DNA of 48,784 bases from assembly GCF_009928685.1 (NCBI RefSeq), contig NZ_WWEO01000032.1, forward strand, positions 1 through 48,784. Reading direction: 5' to 3'. Origin of the DNA: Mucilaginibacter agri. Lineage in GTDB: Bacteria > Bacteroidota > Bacteroidia > Sphingobacteriales > Sphingobacteriaceae. The notes under the pieces are model-generated. The model did no database searches and was not told the DNA's origin. It saw nothing but the letters and a program-made list of their open reading frames with translations. Made by a program: the position numbers and the translations under genes. Every line of letters starts with the position of its first letter. The first letter of the stretch is position 1. Shown here piece by piece: positions 1 through 7,136 of the stretch.

Positions 1-48
1 CTTCCTTCCCGACTTTCTAAGAACTTTCGCTCCCTTTAGAAGCGGCTG

Positions 49-78
49 CAAAGATGAACATCTTTTCTGAAATCTCAA
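49..78 (-). promoter_or_regulatory. Probable second (proximal) rRNA promoter, leftward
   Basis: On the minus strand TTG (78-76), 19 bases, then CATCTTTG (56-49), one base off the Bacteroidota TAnnTTTG element. It lies about 115 bases downstream of a better copy at 164-193 with the same GCAGCC-like start region. The transcribed sequence at 1-48 (minus strand) contains GTTCTTAGAAAG, resembling 16S leader sequence. That it drives an rRNA operon is inferred from this resemblance and from tandem promoter layout. Confidence 0.5.
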
Positions 79-163
79 AATGTTTTTTTAACATTTTTTT
101 AACCCCTTTTTAACCCCCTCTCTGCACCTTCAATGAACATCCCGCTATCTCGTTTGCGGGCTG

Positions 164-193
164 CAAAGGTACGCAAGCATTTCATTTTTGCAA
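164..193 (-). promoter_or_regulatory. Probable first (distal) rRNA promoter, leftward
   Basis: On the minus strand TTG (193-191), exactly 19 bases, then TACCTTTG (171-164): a full match to the Bacteroidota primary-sigma promoter. Just downstream is a GC-rich hairpin (CCCGC/GCGGG, 141-160). With the copy at 49-78 it forms a tandem pair facing out of the left edge. No protein start follows within the window, which fits a stable-RNA operon. Confidence 0.6.
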
Positions 194-558
194 GTGATTG
201 CCTGCTTTTTTAACATCAATTGTTTATAACCACCTGCTTATCAAGCGAAAAATTTTCAAAAGCCGATGCGTTCTTAACACAATTACCCTCCTTGTCCACA
301 TTTAACCCGTTAAAAATCTGTTTTCGAACCTAAACCCTCTCTTTAACATTATATAATATATAGGCTCATAAAATACAATCAACTCCCTTGCGTTATTCGG
401 GAGTACTACTATAATAAGTAGTGCGCATACATATAGTATATATATATATACATGTCTTCGGAAACGCACATTATGACCAATAGTTAAAAGATGTTAAATA
501 CGCTATGTTTATCAATTGCCATAAAATAGCATACCTATATTAGTACCCAAATAAATAA
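194..558. other. Gene-free spacer upstream of bamD
   Basis: AT-rich sequence between the leftward promoters and the bamD promoter. It contains an alternating TA stretch around 440-452 and a weak inverted repeat (ACTCCC/GGGAGT, about 381-403). I see no convincing gene or RNA in it. Confidence 0.5.
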
Positions 559-589
559 TTGACTCATTTACAATAATCAACTATCTTTG
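559..589 (+). promoter_or_regulatory. bamD promoter (leaderless)
   Basis: TTG (559-561), 20 bases, TATCTTTG (582-589), matching the Bacteroidota consensus. The bamD ATG begins only 4 bases after the element, so transcription should begin at or next to the start codon and the mRNA is probably leaderless. Confidence 0.7.
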
Positions 590-593
590 CAGG

Positions 594-1520
594 ATGTTTA
601 AACAACAACGCTCACTTATATCAGGCTTATTTATATGCAGTTTACTTGCATTGGGCAGTTGCAAAAGCAAATTTGAGAAACTTAAGGCCAGTAACGATAA
701 CGCCAAGAAGTATCAGGAGGCCATGAAGTATTACAATAAAAAGGAATACTCTAAAGCGCTCGACCTGTTTGACGGCTTAACGCAACGCTACCGTGGACAG
801 ACGGAAGCAGAGGACCTTTTTTACTACAACGCTTATACCAACTACAAATTAAAGGACTATACATCGGCCAGGTACCATTTTAAAACATTTGCCGATACCT
901 ACCCAAACAGCGCACGTGCAGAAGAATGTAGGTTTATGTCTGCTTATTGCTATTACCTGGATTCGCCGATATTTTCGCTGGATCAGGAGAATACCTTAAA
1001 AGCTATTGAGACCCTGCAGCTGTTTATTAACCTTTATCCAAAAAGCGAGCGTGTGGCAGAGGCCAGCAAGCTAATCCAGAATCTGCGCGATAAACTGGAG
1101 CAAAAGGCTTACACCAATGCCAAACTTTATTTAACCATTGGCGATTATCAATCGGCAGTGATTGCGTTTGGTAACGTGTTGCGCGATTATCCGGATACTA
1201 AGTATGCCGAAGAAATGGAATTTTTGAGCATCAGGGCACAGTACAAGTACTCTAAAAACAGTACAGACTTCCGTCAGGAAGAACGTTTTGGACAAGTACT
1301 GAGCATGTACGACCAATATGCCGAGAAATATCCTCAAAGCAAATACCTGCACGAAGCGTTAGGCATTAAGCAAGATGCAGAATATGGTATTAAACATGCT
1401 AAAGCGCAAATTGCAGAGGCTACAACAAACCCTAAACTGGCTAAGAAATTAGCTAGTAAGGATACAACAAAAACACAACCGCCTTCAGAAAAAGGCCAGG
1501 GCAACCAAAAAATGCCTTAA
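594..1520 (+). CDS. bamD: Outer membrane assembly lipoprotein BamD
   Basis: BamD is the lipoprotein of the BAM complex that works with BamA to fold beta-barrel proteins into the outer membrane. The 308-residue product has a signal peptide ending in a lipobox (LGSC, Cys23), so it should be lipid-anchored. Several TPR-type helical repeats follow (about residues 35-260), with the YPNSARAEE and YPKSERV pattern typical of BamD. The tail from about 270 is charged, polar and low-complexity. The ATG is chosen because it abuts a strong promoter. rpoZ follows after 27 bases, so the two are probably cotranscribed; that order is common in Bacteroidota. Family assignment is confident from the repeat pattern, lipobox and neighbours. 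Confidence 0.9.
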   Translation: MFKQQRSLISGLFICSLLALGSCKSKFEKLKASNDNAKKYQEAMKYYNKKEYSKALDLFDGLTQRYRGQTEAEDLFYYNAYTNYKLKDYTSARYHFKTFADTYPNSARAEECRFMSAYCYYLDSPIFSLDQENTLKAIETLQLFINLYPKSERVAEASKLIQNLRDKLEQKAYTNAKLYLTIGDYQSAVIAFGNVLRDYPDTKYAEEMEFLSIRAQYKYSKNSTDFRQEERFGQVLSMYDQYAEKYPQSKYLHEALGIKQDAEYGIKHAKAQIAEATTNPKLAKKLASKDTTKTQPPSEKGQGNQKMP

Positions 1521-1547
1521 TAAATAGTAAAGTAGAATTAAAAGAAT

Positions 1548-1913
1548 ATGAGCAATACCAGCAATACTACACCAAAACATACTGTGGCAAGCAGTACTGT
1601 AACCCGCGATTTACGCGAACTGGACAGAACTACCGACAACCTTTACGAGTCGATCGTAATTATGTCTAAACGTGCTAACCAGATCTCTAACAACATCAAG
1701 GAAGAGTTGCATCAGAAATTATCTGAGTTTGCTTCATCAAACGATAACCTGGAAGAGGTTTTCGAAAACCGCGAGCAAATTGAAATCTCTAAGCATTACG
1801 AAAAAATGCCAAAACCTACTTTGGTTGCTATCAACGAGTTTTTAGAGGAGAAGGTATATTACCGTAACCCTCAAAAAGAGGCTCAGAAAGAAGCCCTGAA
1901 AGAACTATTGTAA
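1548..1913 (+). CDS. rpoZ: RNA polymerase omega subunit, Bacteroidota type
   Basis: Omega helps assemble and stabilise RNA polymerase by clamping the beta' subunit. The 121-residue protein has a short Ser/Thr-rich start, then a core (about 20-110) with NLYESIVIMSKRANQI, equivalent to the conserved helix of omega/Rpb6, and a Lys/Glu-rich C-terminal helix. Bacteroidota omega is longer than the roughly 90-residue E. coli protein and diverges strongly, so the call relies on the core helix plus the place between bamD and coaBC. A hairpin terminator at 1933-1968 closes the bamD-rpoZ unit. Confidence 0.85.
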   Translation: MSNTSNTTPKHTVASSTVTRDLRELDRTTDNLYESIVIMSKRANQISNNIKEELHQKLSEFASSNDNLEEVFENREQIEISKHYEKMPKPTLVAINEFLEEKVYYRNPQKEAQKEALKELL

Positions 1914-1932
1914 GCTAAGCTTTCGATATTAC

Positions 1933-1968
1933 AGCCCCATTGTGCAAACAGTGGGGCTTGTTTTGTTT
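1933..1968 (+). terminator. Intrinsic terminator of bamD-rpoZ
   Basis: Stem AGCCCCATTGT (1933-1943) with ACAGTGGGGCT (1948-1958), 11 pairs including one G-U, loop GCAA, followed by TGTTTTGTTT. It lies 20 bases after the rpoZ stop. Confidence 0.85.
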
Positions 1969-2046
1969 ATGGATATTTAGGTAGGTGATAGGGGTGTATT
2001 AATTAGAAGTGTGTTTTCTGCGTAAGTCATAAACTCATAAATCAAT

Positions 2047-2154
2047 CGTGCGTTAATTTGGTTTTGGGCATTCCCCTCCGGGTCGGGCTATCCACTACAA
2101 GTCCTCATTCCGCTGCGCTGCTTTCCGGGCTTTCCGCTTCTATCCCTAACGCAA
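2047..2154. repeat. Bacteroidota-type intergenic repeat element
   Basis: A GC-rich island in AT-rich spacer, bounded by TGCGTTA near 2048 and its inverted copy TAACGCA near 2147. Inside are CGGGTCGGGCTATCC, GCTGCGCTG and CTTTCCGCTTCTATCCC, wording I recognise as a dispersed noncoding repeat of Sphingobacteria-like genomes. It yields a spurious 62-codon open frame (2058-2246), but shows no protein-like features. Recognition is from memory of the family, not a search. Confidence 0.5.
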
Positions 2155-2219
2155 AAATATTAGGCATTGATAAAGCAAAAGAGACAAGGTATTGTGCCTC
2201 TACGGGAATACTTTTCATT

Positions 2220-2240
2220 GGTCAGACCTCCGGTCTGACC
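2220..2240. repeat. Short perfect palindromic repeat
   Basis: GGTCAGACC (2220-2228), TCC, GGTCTGACC (2232-2240): a perfect 9-base inverted repeat between rpoZ and coaBC. It has no T-tract on the plus strand (CTCTAATCC follows), so it is more likely a dispersed palindrome than a terminator. Confidence 0.65.
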
Positions 2241-2282
2241 CTCTAATCCAACCTCTGTCTTAAAACTGCTCAATAATGGCCT

Positions 2283-2313
2283 TTGCTTGTATCATACATC
2301 TTAGGTATATTTA
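2283..2313 (+). promoter_or_regulatory. Probable coaBC promoter
   Basis: TTG (2283-2285), 20 bases, TATATTTA (2306-2313), one base off TAnnTTTG. Transcription would begin near 2319, which rules out a start codon at 2283 and supports 2346 or 2367 for coaBC. Confidence 0.5.
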
Positions 2314-2345
2314 AACCGCGCTTTGTTAAAGCGCTTTCTTCTGTA

Positions 2346-3569
2346 ATGAAATATACGAACAGCGATATGCTCGAGGGCAAAAAGATAGTTTTGGGTGTAT
2401 GCGGTAGCATAGCAGCGTACAAATCGGCCTATCTGGTGCGTGCCCTTATTAAGGCCGGCGCAGAGGTGCAAGTTGTACTTACCAAAAGCGCCACCGACTT
2501 TATTACCCCGCTTACCTTATCTACCTTATCTAAAAAACCGGCATTGGTTAACTATTTCGCCCCCGAAACCGGCGAATGGAATAACCATGTGGCCTTTGGC
2601 CTTTGGGCCGATATGATGATCATTGCTCCTGCCAGCGCCGATACTCTGGCCAAAATGGCAAACGGACAATGTGATAATCTTTTAACGGCTATTTATTTAT
2701 CGGCCAAATGCCCGGTGTATTTTGCCCCTGCTATGGATCTGGATATGTGGATTCACCCAGCAACCCAAAGCAATATTGCTAAACTATTAAGCTTCGGCAA
2801 TATTATGATACCGCCCGAAAGCGGCGAACTAGCGAGTGGCCTGCATGGTGAAGGCCGCATGGCCGAGCCCGATAATATTGTCGATTTTTTAGCGGCATCA
2901 CTTAATAAAAAACAACTTCTGGTAAACCAGCATATATTGGTAACAGCCGGACCGACTTACGAGGCCATAGATCCGGTACGGTTTATCGGCAACCATTCAT
3001 CGGGCAAAATGGGCTTTGCCATAGCTAATGAGTTGGCCGAAATGGGCGCCACAGTGACGTTGGTAGCCGGCCCGACATCAGAGATTACTCAGGCTAAAAA
3101 CATCAAGCGTTATAATGTGACCTCGGCAGCAGAAATGCTGCAGGCTTGCGAGCTGCATTTTAAAACGGCAAAGGCTTGCGTAATGAGTGCGGCGGTTGCT
3201 GATTATACACCTATCGATCCGGCAAAACAAAAGATCAAAAAGCAGGACAGCAACCTTCAGATAGAACTTAAAAAGACCGTTGATATACTAAAGGTGCTGG
3301 GCGAGCAAAAACGCGCAGACCAGGTACTGGCAGGTTTTGCATTGGAGACTGACCACGAAGAGGAAAACGCCATAGCCAAGCTGCAAAAGAAAAACCTCGA
3401 CTTTATTGTGCTCAACTCGTTGAACGATAGTGGCGCCGGTTTTAAAACAGATACCAATAAAATTACTATTATTGATAAGCAGTTCCACAAAACCACCTAC
3501 AGCCTGAAAAGCAAAACACAGGTGGCTCAGGATATTTGCGCTAAACTAACCGAACTGATATTGGCATGA
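2346..3569 (+). CDS. coaBC: Bifunctional phosphopantothenoylcysteine decarboxylase / phosphopantothenate-cysteine ligase
   Basis: CoaBC makes 4'-phosphopantetheine for coenzyme A: the CoaB part joins cysteine to phosphopantothenate and the CoaC part decarboxylates the product using FMN. The N-terminal flavoprotein domain shows [10 protein letters not shown] near its start, NHVAFG with the catalytic His, and PAMDLDMW, where many bacteria have PxMNxxMW. The CoaB half shows [16 protein letters not shown] and SAAVADYTP with the following lysine-rich loop. The frame is open to 2283, but the inferred promoter overlaps that codon. ATG 2346 is used; ATG 2367 (MLEGKK) matches many homologue starts. 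It overlaps the next gene by 4 bases (ATGA), implying translational coupling. Confidence 0.93.
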   Translation: MKYTNSDMLEGKKIVLGVCGSIAAYKSAYLVRALIKAGAEVQVVLTKSATDFITPLTLSTLSKKPALVNYFAPETGEWNNHVAFGLWADMMIIAPASADTLAKMANGQCDNLLTAIYLSAKCPVYFAPAMDLDMWIHPATQSNIAKLLSFGNIMIPPESGELASGLHGEGRMAEPDNIVDFLAASLNKKQLLVNQHILVTAGPTYEAIDPVRFIGNHSSGKMGFAIANELAEMGATVTLVAGPTSEITQAKNIKRYNVTSAAEMLQACELHFKTAKACVMSAAVADYTPIDPAKQKIKKQDSNLQIELKKTVDILKVLGEQKRADQVLAGFALETDHEEENAIAKLQKKNLDFIVLNSLNDSGAGFKTDTNKITIIDKQFHKTTYSLKSKTQVAQDICAKLTELILA

Positions 3570-4465
3570 AAAAGCTATTTGCACTCCTCGTTATAATTTG
3601 CATGGCAGGTAGTTTATCTGCCCAGGATTTAAATGCGCGTGTGCAGGTACTTTCGCCCAAAATTGCGACTACCAATAAACGGATCTTTCAGGCATTGGAA
3701 ACAGCTATGAAAGATTTTCTGAACGGCCGCAAATGGAGTGTAGATCAGATTGGGCCCAATGAAAAGATAGACTGCAACTTTTTGCTCAATGTTACGCAAT
3801 GGGATGGCAATAGCTCTTTCAGCGGCGAACTACAGGTGCAATCTATACGCCCGATATTTAATTCTACCTACACCAGTACGGTGTTTAGCATTAATGATAA
3901 AGATGTAGACTTTACCTACACAGAGGGGCAGACACTCGATTACAACAACACCAACTTCATCAACAACCTCACTTCTATCATGGCCTATTACGCCTATATA
4001 ATTTTAGGTTTTGATTATGATAGTTTTTCGAGATATGGAGGCACGGCCTATTTTGCCAATGCGCAGAACGTTGTGGTGAACGCACAAACTTCGGGCTTTA
4101 AAGGCTGGAAAGCTTTTGACAGTAATAACTTTAACCGCTACTGGTTATCAGAGAACCTGAGCAACAAAACCTACATCCCGCTGCGCGGCTTTATTTACGA
4201 CTATCACCGCAAAGGGCTCGACCTGATGGTGGATAATGCAGACATGGCCCGCAAAAACATAGATGGCATTTTACCCATACTAACCCAGTTAGACCGTACC
4301 CGTGTTGGTGCTACCTTGCCTACGTTATTCTTTACCGCTAAGGAAGATGAATTAGTTGGTATTTACAGCGGCGCACCGCAAGCCGAAAAACAGGCCGCAT
4401 TTAATATATTAATGCAAGCCGACCCATCAAACGGGCCTAAATACCAGGCTCTTCAAAAAAATTAA
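3566..4465 (+). CDS. DUF4835 family secreted protein
   Basis: A 299-residue protein with a signal peptide (cleavage expected after SLSAQ, about residue 20), so periplasmic or outer-membrane associated. It matches the Bacteroidota family DUF4835 in length, in its LNARVQVLSPKI start, and in genome position directly after coaBC. The middle has GELQVQSIRPIFNSTY and YYAYIILGFDYDSFSRYGG, and the C-terminal third is helical with a DLMVDNADMARKNIDGIL segment. Its biochemical function is not known. The 4-base overlap with coaBC implies one transcript, but the cotranscription may be by convenience rather than shared pathway. Confidence 0.85.
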   Translation: MKKLFALLVIICMAGSLSAQDLNARVQVLSPKIATTNKRIFQALETAMKDFLNGRKWSVDQIGPNEKIDCNFLLNVTQWDGNSSFSGELQVQSIRPIFNSTYTSTVFSINDKDVDFTYTEGQTLDYNNTNFINNLTSIMAYYAYIILGFDYDSFSRYGGTAYFANAQNVVVNAQTSGFKGWKAFDSNNFNRYWLSENLSNKTYIPLRGFIYDYHRKGLDLMVDNADMARKNIDGILPILTQLDRTRVGATLPTLFFTAKEDELVGIYSGAPQAEKQAAFNILMQADPSNGPKYQALQKN

Positions 4466-4496
4466 CAAAATTTAACAGATTTATTTGTCGTCACTA

Positions 4497-4527
4497 TTGC
4501 ATATACGAAAACTATCGTAGATATTTG
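4497..4527 (+). promoter_or_regulatory. blaI-M56 peptidase promoter
   Basis: TTG (4497-4499), 20 bases, GATATTTG (4520-4527), one base off TAnnTTTG. One operator palindrome lies between the two elements and a second covers the expected start of transcription, an arrangement that would let a bound repressor block initiation. Confidence 0.6.
4504..4519. promoter_or_regulatory. BlaI operator 1
   Basis: TACGAAAACTATCGTA: inverted TACGA/TCGTA half-sites in a 16-base box, same overall length as the box at 4528-4543 and 24 bases away centre to centre. BlaI/MecI proteins bind dyads of TACA/TGTA-like half-sites as dimers; the TACGA variant is inferred from the sequence here. Confidence 0.6.
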
Positions 4528-4543
4528 TACGAAGAAATTCGTA
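4528..4543. promoter_or_regulatory. BlaI operator 2
   Basis: TACGAAGAAATTCGTA: perfect TACGAA/TTCGTA dyad with a 4-base spacer, overlapping the predicted transcription start and ending 2 bases before the ATG at 4546. It pairs with operator 1 for autorepression. Confidence 0.65.
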
Positions 4544-4545
4544 TT

Positions 4546-4929
4546 ATGATGAGCGAGATAAAACCGACCGAGGGAGAACTGGAGATTTTACAAGTATTAT
4601 GGGACAAAGGCCTTTGTACCGTACGCGAAGTACATGAGGAGATAGCTAAGAACAAAGACTCGGGCTATACCACCACTTTAAAGTTAATGCAGATAATGCA
4701 CGAAAAAGGTTTGGTAGAGCGTAACACTTCTACCAAGACACACGTCTATAAAGCATTGGTTTCCCGTAAAGAAGCTCAGAAAAACGCGCTCGATAAAATA
4801 CTTAATACCGTGTTCACCGGTTCAACGGCCGATCTGGTGATACAGGCATTGGGTACGCACCGGGCGTCGCAAAGCGAGATCGAAGCTATTAAGAACTACC
4901 TTAACCAATTTGAAAACCCTGAAAAGTAA
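4546..4929 (+). CDS. BlaI/MecI/CopY family transcriptional repressor
   Basis: Winged-helix repressor of about 128 residues. The N-terminal DNA-binding domain (IKPTEGELEILQVLW, then VREVHEEI and YTTTLKLMQIMHEKGLV) is the classic BlaI/MecI pattern, and the C-terminal helices form the dimer arm. In this family an M56 membrane peptidase receives a signal and causes cleavage of the repressor; the M56 gene starts 5 bases downstream. The upstream-extended TTG start at 4525 lies inside the promoter and operator, so ATG 4546 (or 4549) is chosen. Two 16-base dyads overlap the promoter, so autoregulation is likely. There is no beta-lactamase gene nearby; the signal is unknown. Confidence 0.9.
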   Translation: MMSEIKPTEGELEILQVLWDKGLCTVREVHEEIAKNKDSGYTTTLKLMQIMHEKGLVERNTSTKTHVYKALVSRKEAQKNALDKILNTVFTGSTADLVIQALGTHRASQSEIEAIKNYLNQFENPEK

Positions 4930-4934
4930 TTTTT

Positions 4935-7046
4935 ATGGAAACGTTGTTGCATAATTTAAGTGAAGTGTTTGCGGTAAGCATTATCCATTCGTTGTGGCAA
5001 TGCCTTATCATTTACCTGGTACTGCGTATTTTCCTGGCAGATATCGTCAGGCTATCATCAGCAACCAAATACAACATTACGGTAACTGCCCTTGTTGCAG
5101 CTACAGGCTGGTTTATTTATACACTGTTTGATCAGGCCGCTCATTACAGCTGGCAAATAACCACTGCCCATGCCGCAGCAGGCGCACCGCAACACCTGCC
5201 GCTGATTGCCTCGCTTAAAGAAATAACCCATGCCGATGAGCGTTACGAAGTTACTATAGAACATTACCTGCCCTACATTTCTACTATATATATAGCAGGT
5301 TTACTGTTCCATTCGCTTCGCCTGCTTTCTGCCTGGATGCAAATGCAGCAACTAAAGCAAAACACAGTAACCGATCAACGTTTGCAAAAGCGATTGAACG
5401 AGCTTTCTGCTTTGCTTAAAAACAAACGCGCAGTAATAGTAAGCTACGCCGAGCGTATAGATGTGCCTTGTGTTACCGGTTATTTAAAACCGATAATACT
5501 GTTGCCTCTTTCGCTAAGCACGTACCTTTCGGCCAAAGAGGTAGAAGCCATTTTATTGCACGAACTCGCCCACGTAAAACGGAATGATTACCTGGTAAAT
5601 CTGCTGCAGCAGGTAATGTCGGTAGTCTTGTTCTTCAACCCTTTTGTTTTATTAATGAACCGCATCATCAACCAGGAACGCGAAAATAGCTGCGACGATG
5701 TAGTTGTAGATATAACCGGCGAACCATTGGTTTATGCACAGGCGCTTTTAAAAATAGAGCAAAACAATGTGAGATACCTGCCCCTGGCTATGGCCGCAAC
5801 AGGTAAAAAGTACCATTTACTTAACCGAATTGAACGTATCATGAAAACTAAAAAACCGATGGCCAACATCCGTCACGTAGTGTTGGCATTCACCATACTT
5901 ATTGGAAGCGTATCGAGCATTGCATGGTTAAACCCTGCAATTGGCAGCGGCAAGCTGTCTGTAAAAACAATTAAGTTTTCGGGCATTATCAACAGCTTTG
6001 CTGATAACGACACCACCGCAGCAAAAAAGGCAACAAAAAAATCTAAATCAAATCTGCCTCCTCCCCCTAAGCCGCCTAAACCAACTAAGGTTTATACCAA
6101 AAATGGCAAAACTTACTATATCACTCCAGGCATGGACGATCCTAAGTTGGAAGCTATGGGTAAACAAATGGAAGAGTACGGTAAGCAATTAGACAAGTAT
6201 TATAACAGCGCCGACTTTAAAAAGCTGAGCGACGACATGGCGGCTAAAGGCAAAGACATGGAAGCTTACTATAACAACCCAGATGTTAAACGGGTACAGG
6301 CCGAAATGGAAAAAGCGGGCCACGATTTTGAGGCAGCTTATGGCGACGACAGCAACGCTAAAAAAATAGGCCAGCAAATGGAAGCGGTGGGCAAAAAAAT
6401 GGAGACCTATTACAACAGCCCTGAGTTTAAAGAAATGAACGCCAAGCTGGAAAAGAAATACAGCATTGTACATAACCAACCCTATCCTCGCGAAGAAAGT
6501 GAGCGCAGCGATAACTATAAACAATACCAGGCCGAACTGAAGAAAAATATCCCAGCCGATGTACTCGCCTACAACGACCAAATGAAAGAGTTAGGCAAGC
6601 AAATGAAAGATCAGTTTAATAATCCTGAACGTAAGGCTGCACAAGACAGGATGCGTGCATTGGGCGATAGCATGCGTATTGCATTTAACAATCCACAAAT
6701 AAAAGCGCAGCAAGAGCAAATGCGCAAAATGGGCGAGCAAATGCGCAACTATAATAACAACCCGGATATGAAACGCATCCAGAAACAAATGAAAGATCTG
6801 GGTAAGCAAATGAAAGAATATACCAACAGCCCTGAGTTTAAAAAACGCACCGAGGAGTGGAAAAAGAGCATGAAAGCCATGAACTTTGACTACAACTACA
6901 ATTTTAACTATAACACTGATGTGGCGCCAGACGTGGTTGTTGAACCAGCCCCGGTTGTTGCCCCTGTAACTGTTACCGTACCATCGGTACCCGCAGTAAA
7001 GGCAACACCTGCACCAGTGCCGCCGGTTGCGCCAGAGAAACCATAA
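4935..7046 (+). CDS. M56 (BlaR1-type) membrane metallopeptidase with 23-residue C-terminal repeats
   Basis: A 703-residue membrane protein paired with the BlaI-type repressor. The first 330 residues carry several transmembrane helices and the zinc site HELAH (in LLHELAHVKRNDYL, about 209-213), followed by the ENSCDD segment expected in M56 peptidases. After the last helix (about 312-332) come a Pro/Lys-rich spacer (PPPPKPPKPTK) and at least eight imperfect 23-residue repeats (about 400-640) of the form QMxxxGxxMxxYYNxPxxK, then a Val/Pro-rich tail. It lacks the penicillin-binding sensor domain of BlaR1, so the signal should differ. The repeats are highly charged and helical, probably periplasmic. 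Terminator at 7108-7136. Confidence 0.85.
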   Translation: METLLHNLSEVFAVSIIHSLWQCLIIYLVLRIFLADIVRLSSATKYNITVTALVAATGWFIYTLFDQAAHYSWQITTAHAAAGAPQHLPLIASLKEITHADERYEVTIEHYLPYISTIYIAGLLFHSLRLLSAWMQMQQLKQNTVTDQRLQKRLNELSALLKNKRAVIVSYAERIDVPCVTGYLKPIILLPLSLSTYLSAKEVEAILLHELAHVKRNDYLVNLLQQVMSVVLFFNPFVLLMNRIINQERENSCDDVVVDITGEPLVYAQALLKIEQNNVRYLPLAMAATGKKYHLLNRIERIMKTKKPMANIRHVVLAFTILIGSVSSIAWLNPAIGSGKLSVKTIKFSGIINSFADNDTTAAKKATKKSKSNLPPPPKPPKPTKVYTKNGKTYYITPGMDDPKLEAMGKQMEEYGKQLDKYYNSADFKKLSDDMAAKGKDMEAYYNNPDVKRVQAEMEKAGHDFEAAYGDDSNAKKIGQQMEAVGKKMETYYNSPEFKEMNAKLEKKYSIVHNQPYPREESERSDNYKQYQAELKKNIPADVLAYNDQMKELGKQMKDQFNNPERKAAQDRMRALGDSMRIAFNNPQIKAQQEQMRKMGEQMRNYNNNPDMKRIQKQMKDLGKQMKEYTNSPEFKKRTEEWKKSMKAMNFDYNYNFNYNTDVAPDVVVEPAPVVAPVTVTVPSVPAVKATPAPVPPVAPEKP

Positions 7047-7107
7047 TTAAGTTTACTAAAAGTAATAGTAAAGTTAATCCCTTTCCTTCGTATTGATTTT
7101 GTAATTT

Positions 7108-7136
7108 AGTATCCTCACAACGAGGATACTTTTTTT
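7108..7136 (+). terminator. Terminator-like hairpin abutting the recN start codon
   Basis: Perfect 9-base stem AGTATCCTC (7108-7116) / GAGGATACT (7122-7130), loop ACAAC, then six T (7131-7136) and immediately the recN ATG at 7137. The 3' arm carries GAGG, the only SD-like sequence before recN. It may end the blaI-M56 transcript and also control recN. Confidence 0.8.

Noticed and set aside
2058..2246. 62-codon open frame before coaBC
   Set aside because: It is translation of the GC-rich repeat and the GGTCAGACC palindrome; composition is not protein-like and it has no start context.
2283..2345. Longer coaBC start
   Set aside because: The codon lies in the inferred promoter, and the extra 21 residues do not match the family.
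6189..6809. Long antisense open frames under the M56 gene
   Set aside because: They mirror the 23-residue repeats; the hydrophobic products follow from codon bias of the sense strand.
4546..7046. Beta-lactam resistance regulon
   Set aside because: The M56 protein has no penicillin-binding domain and there is no beta-lactamase nearby; only the regulatory module is shared.
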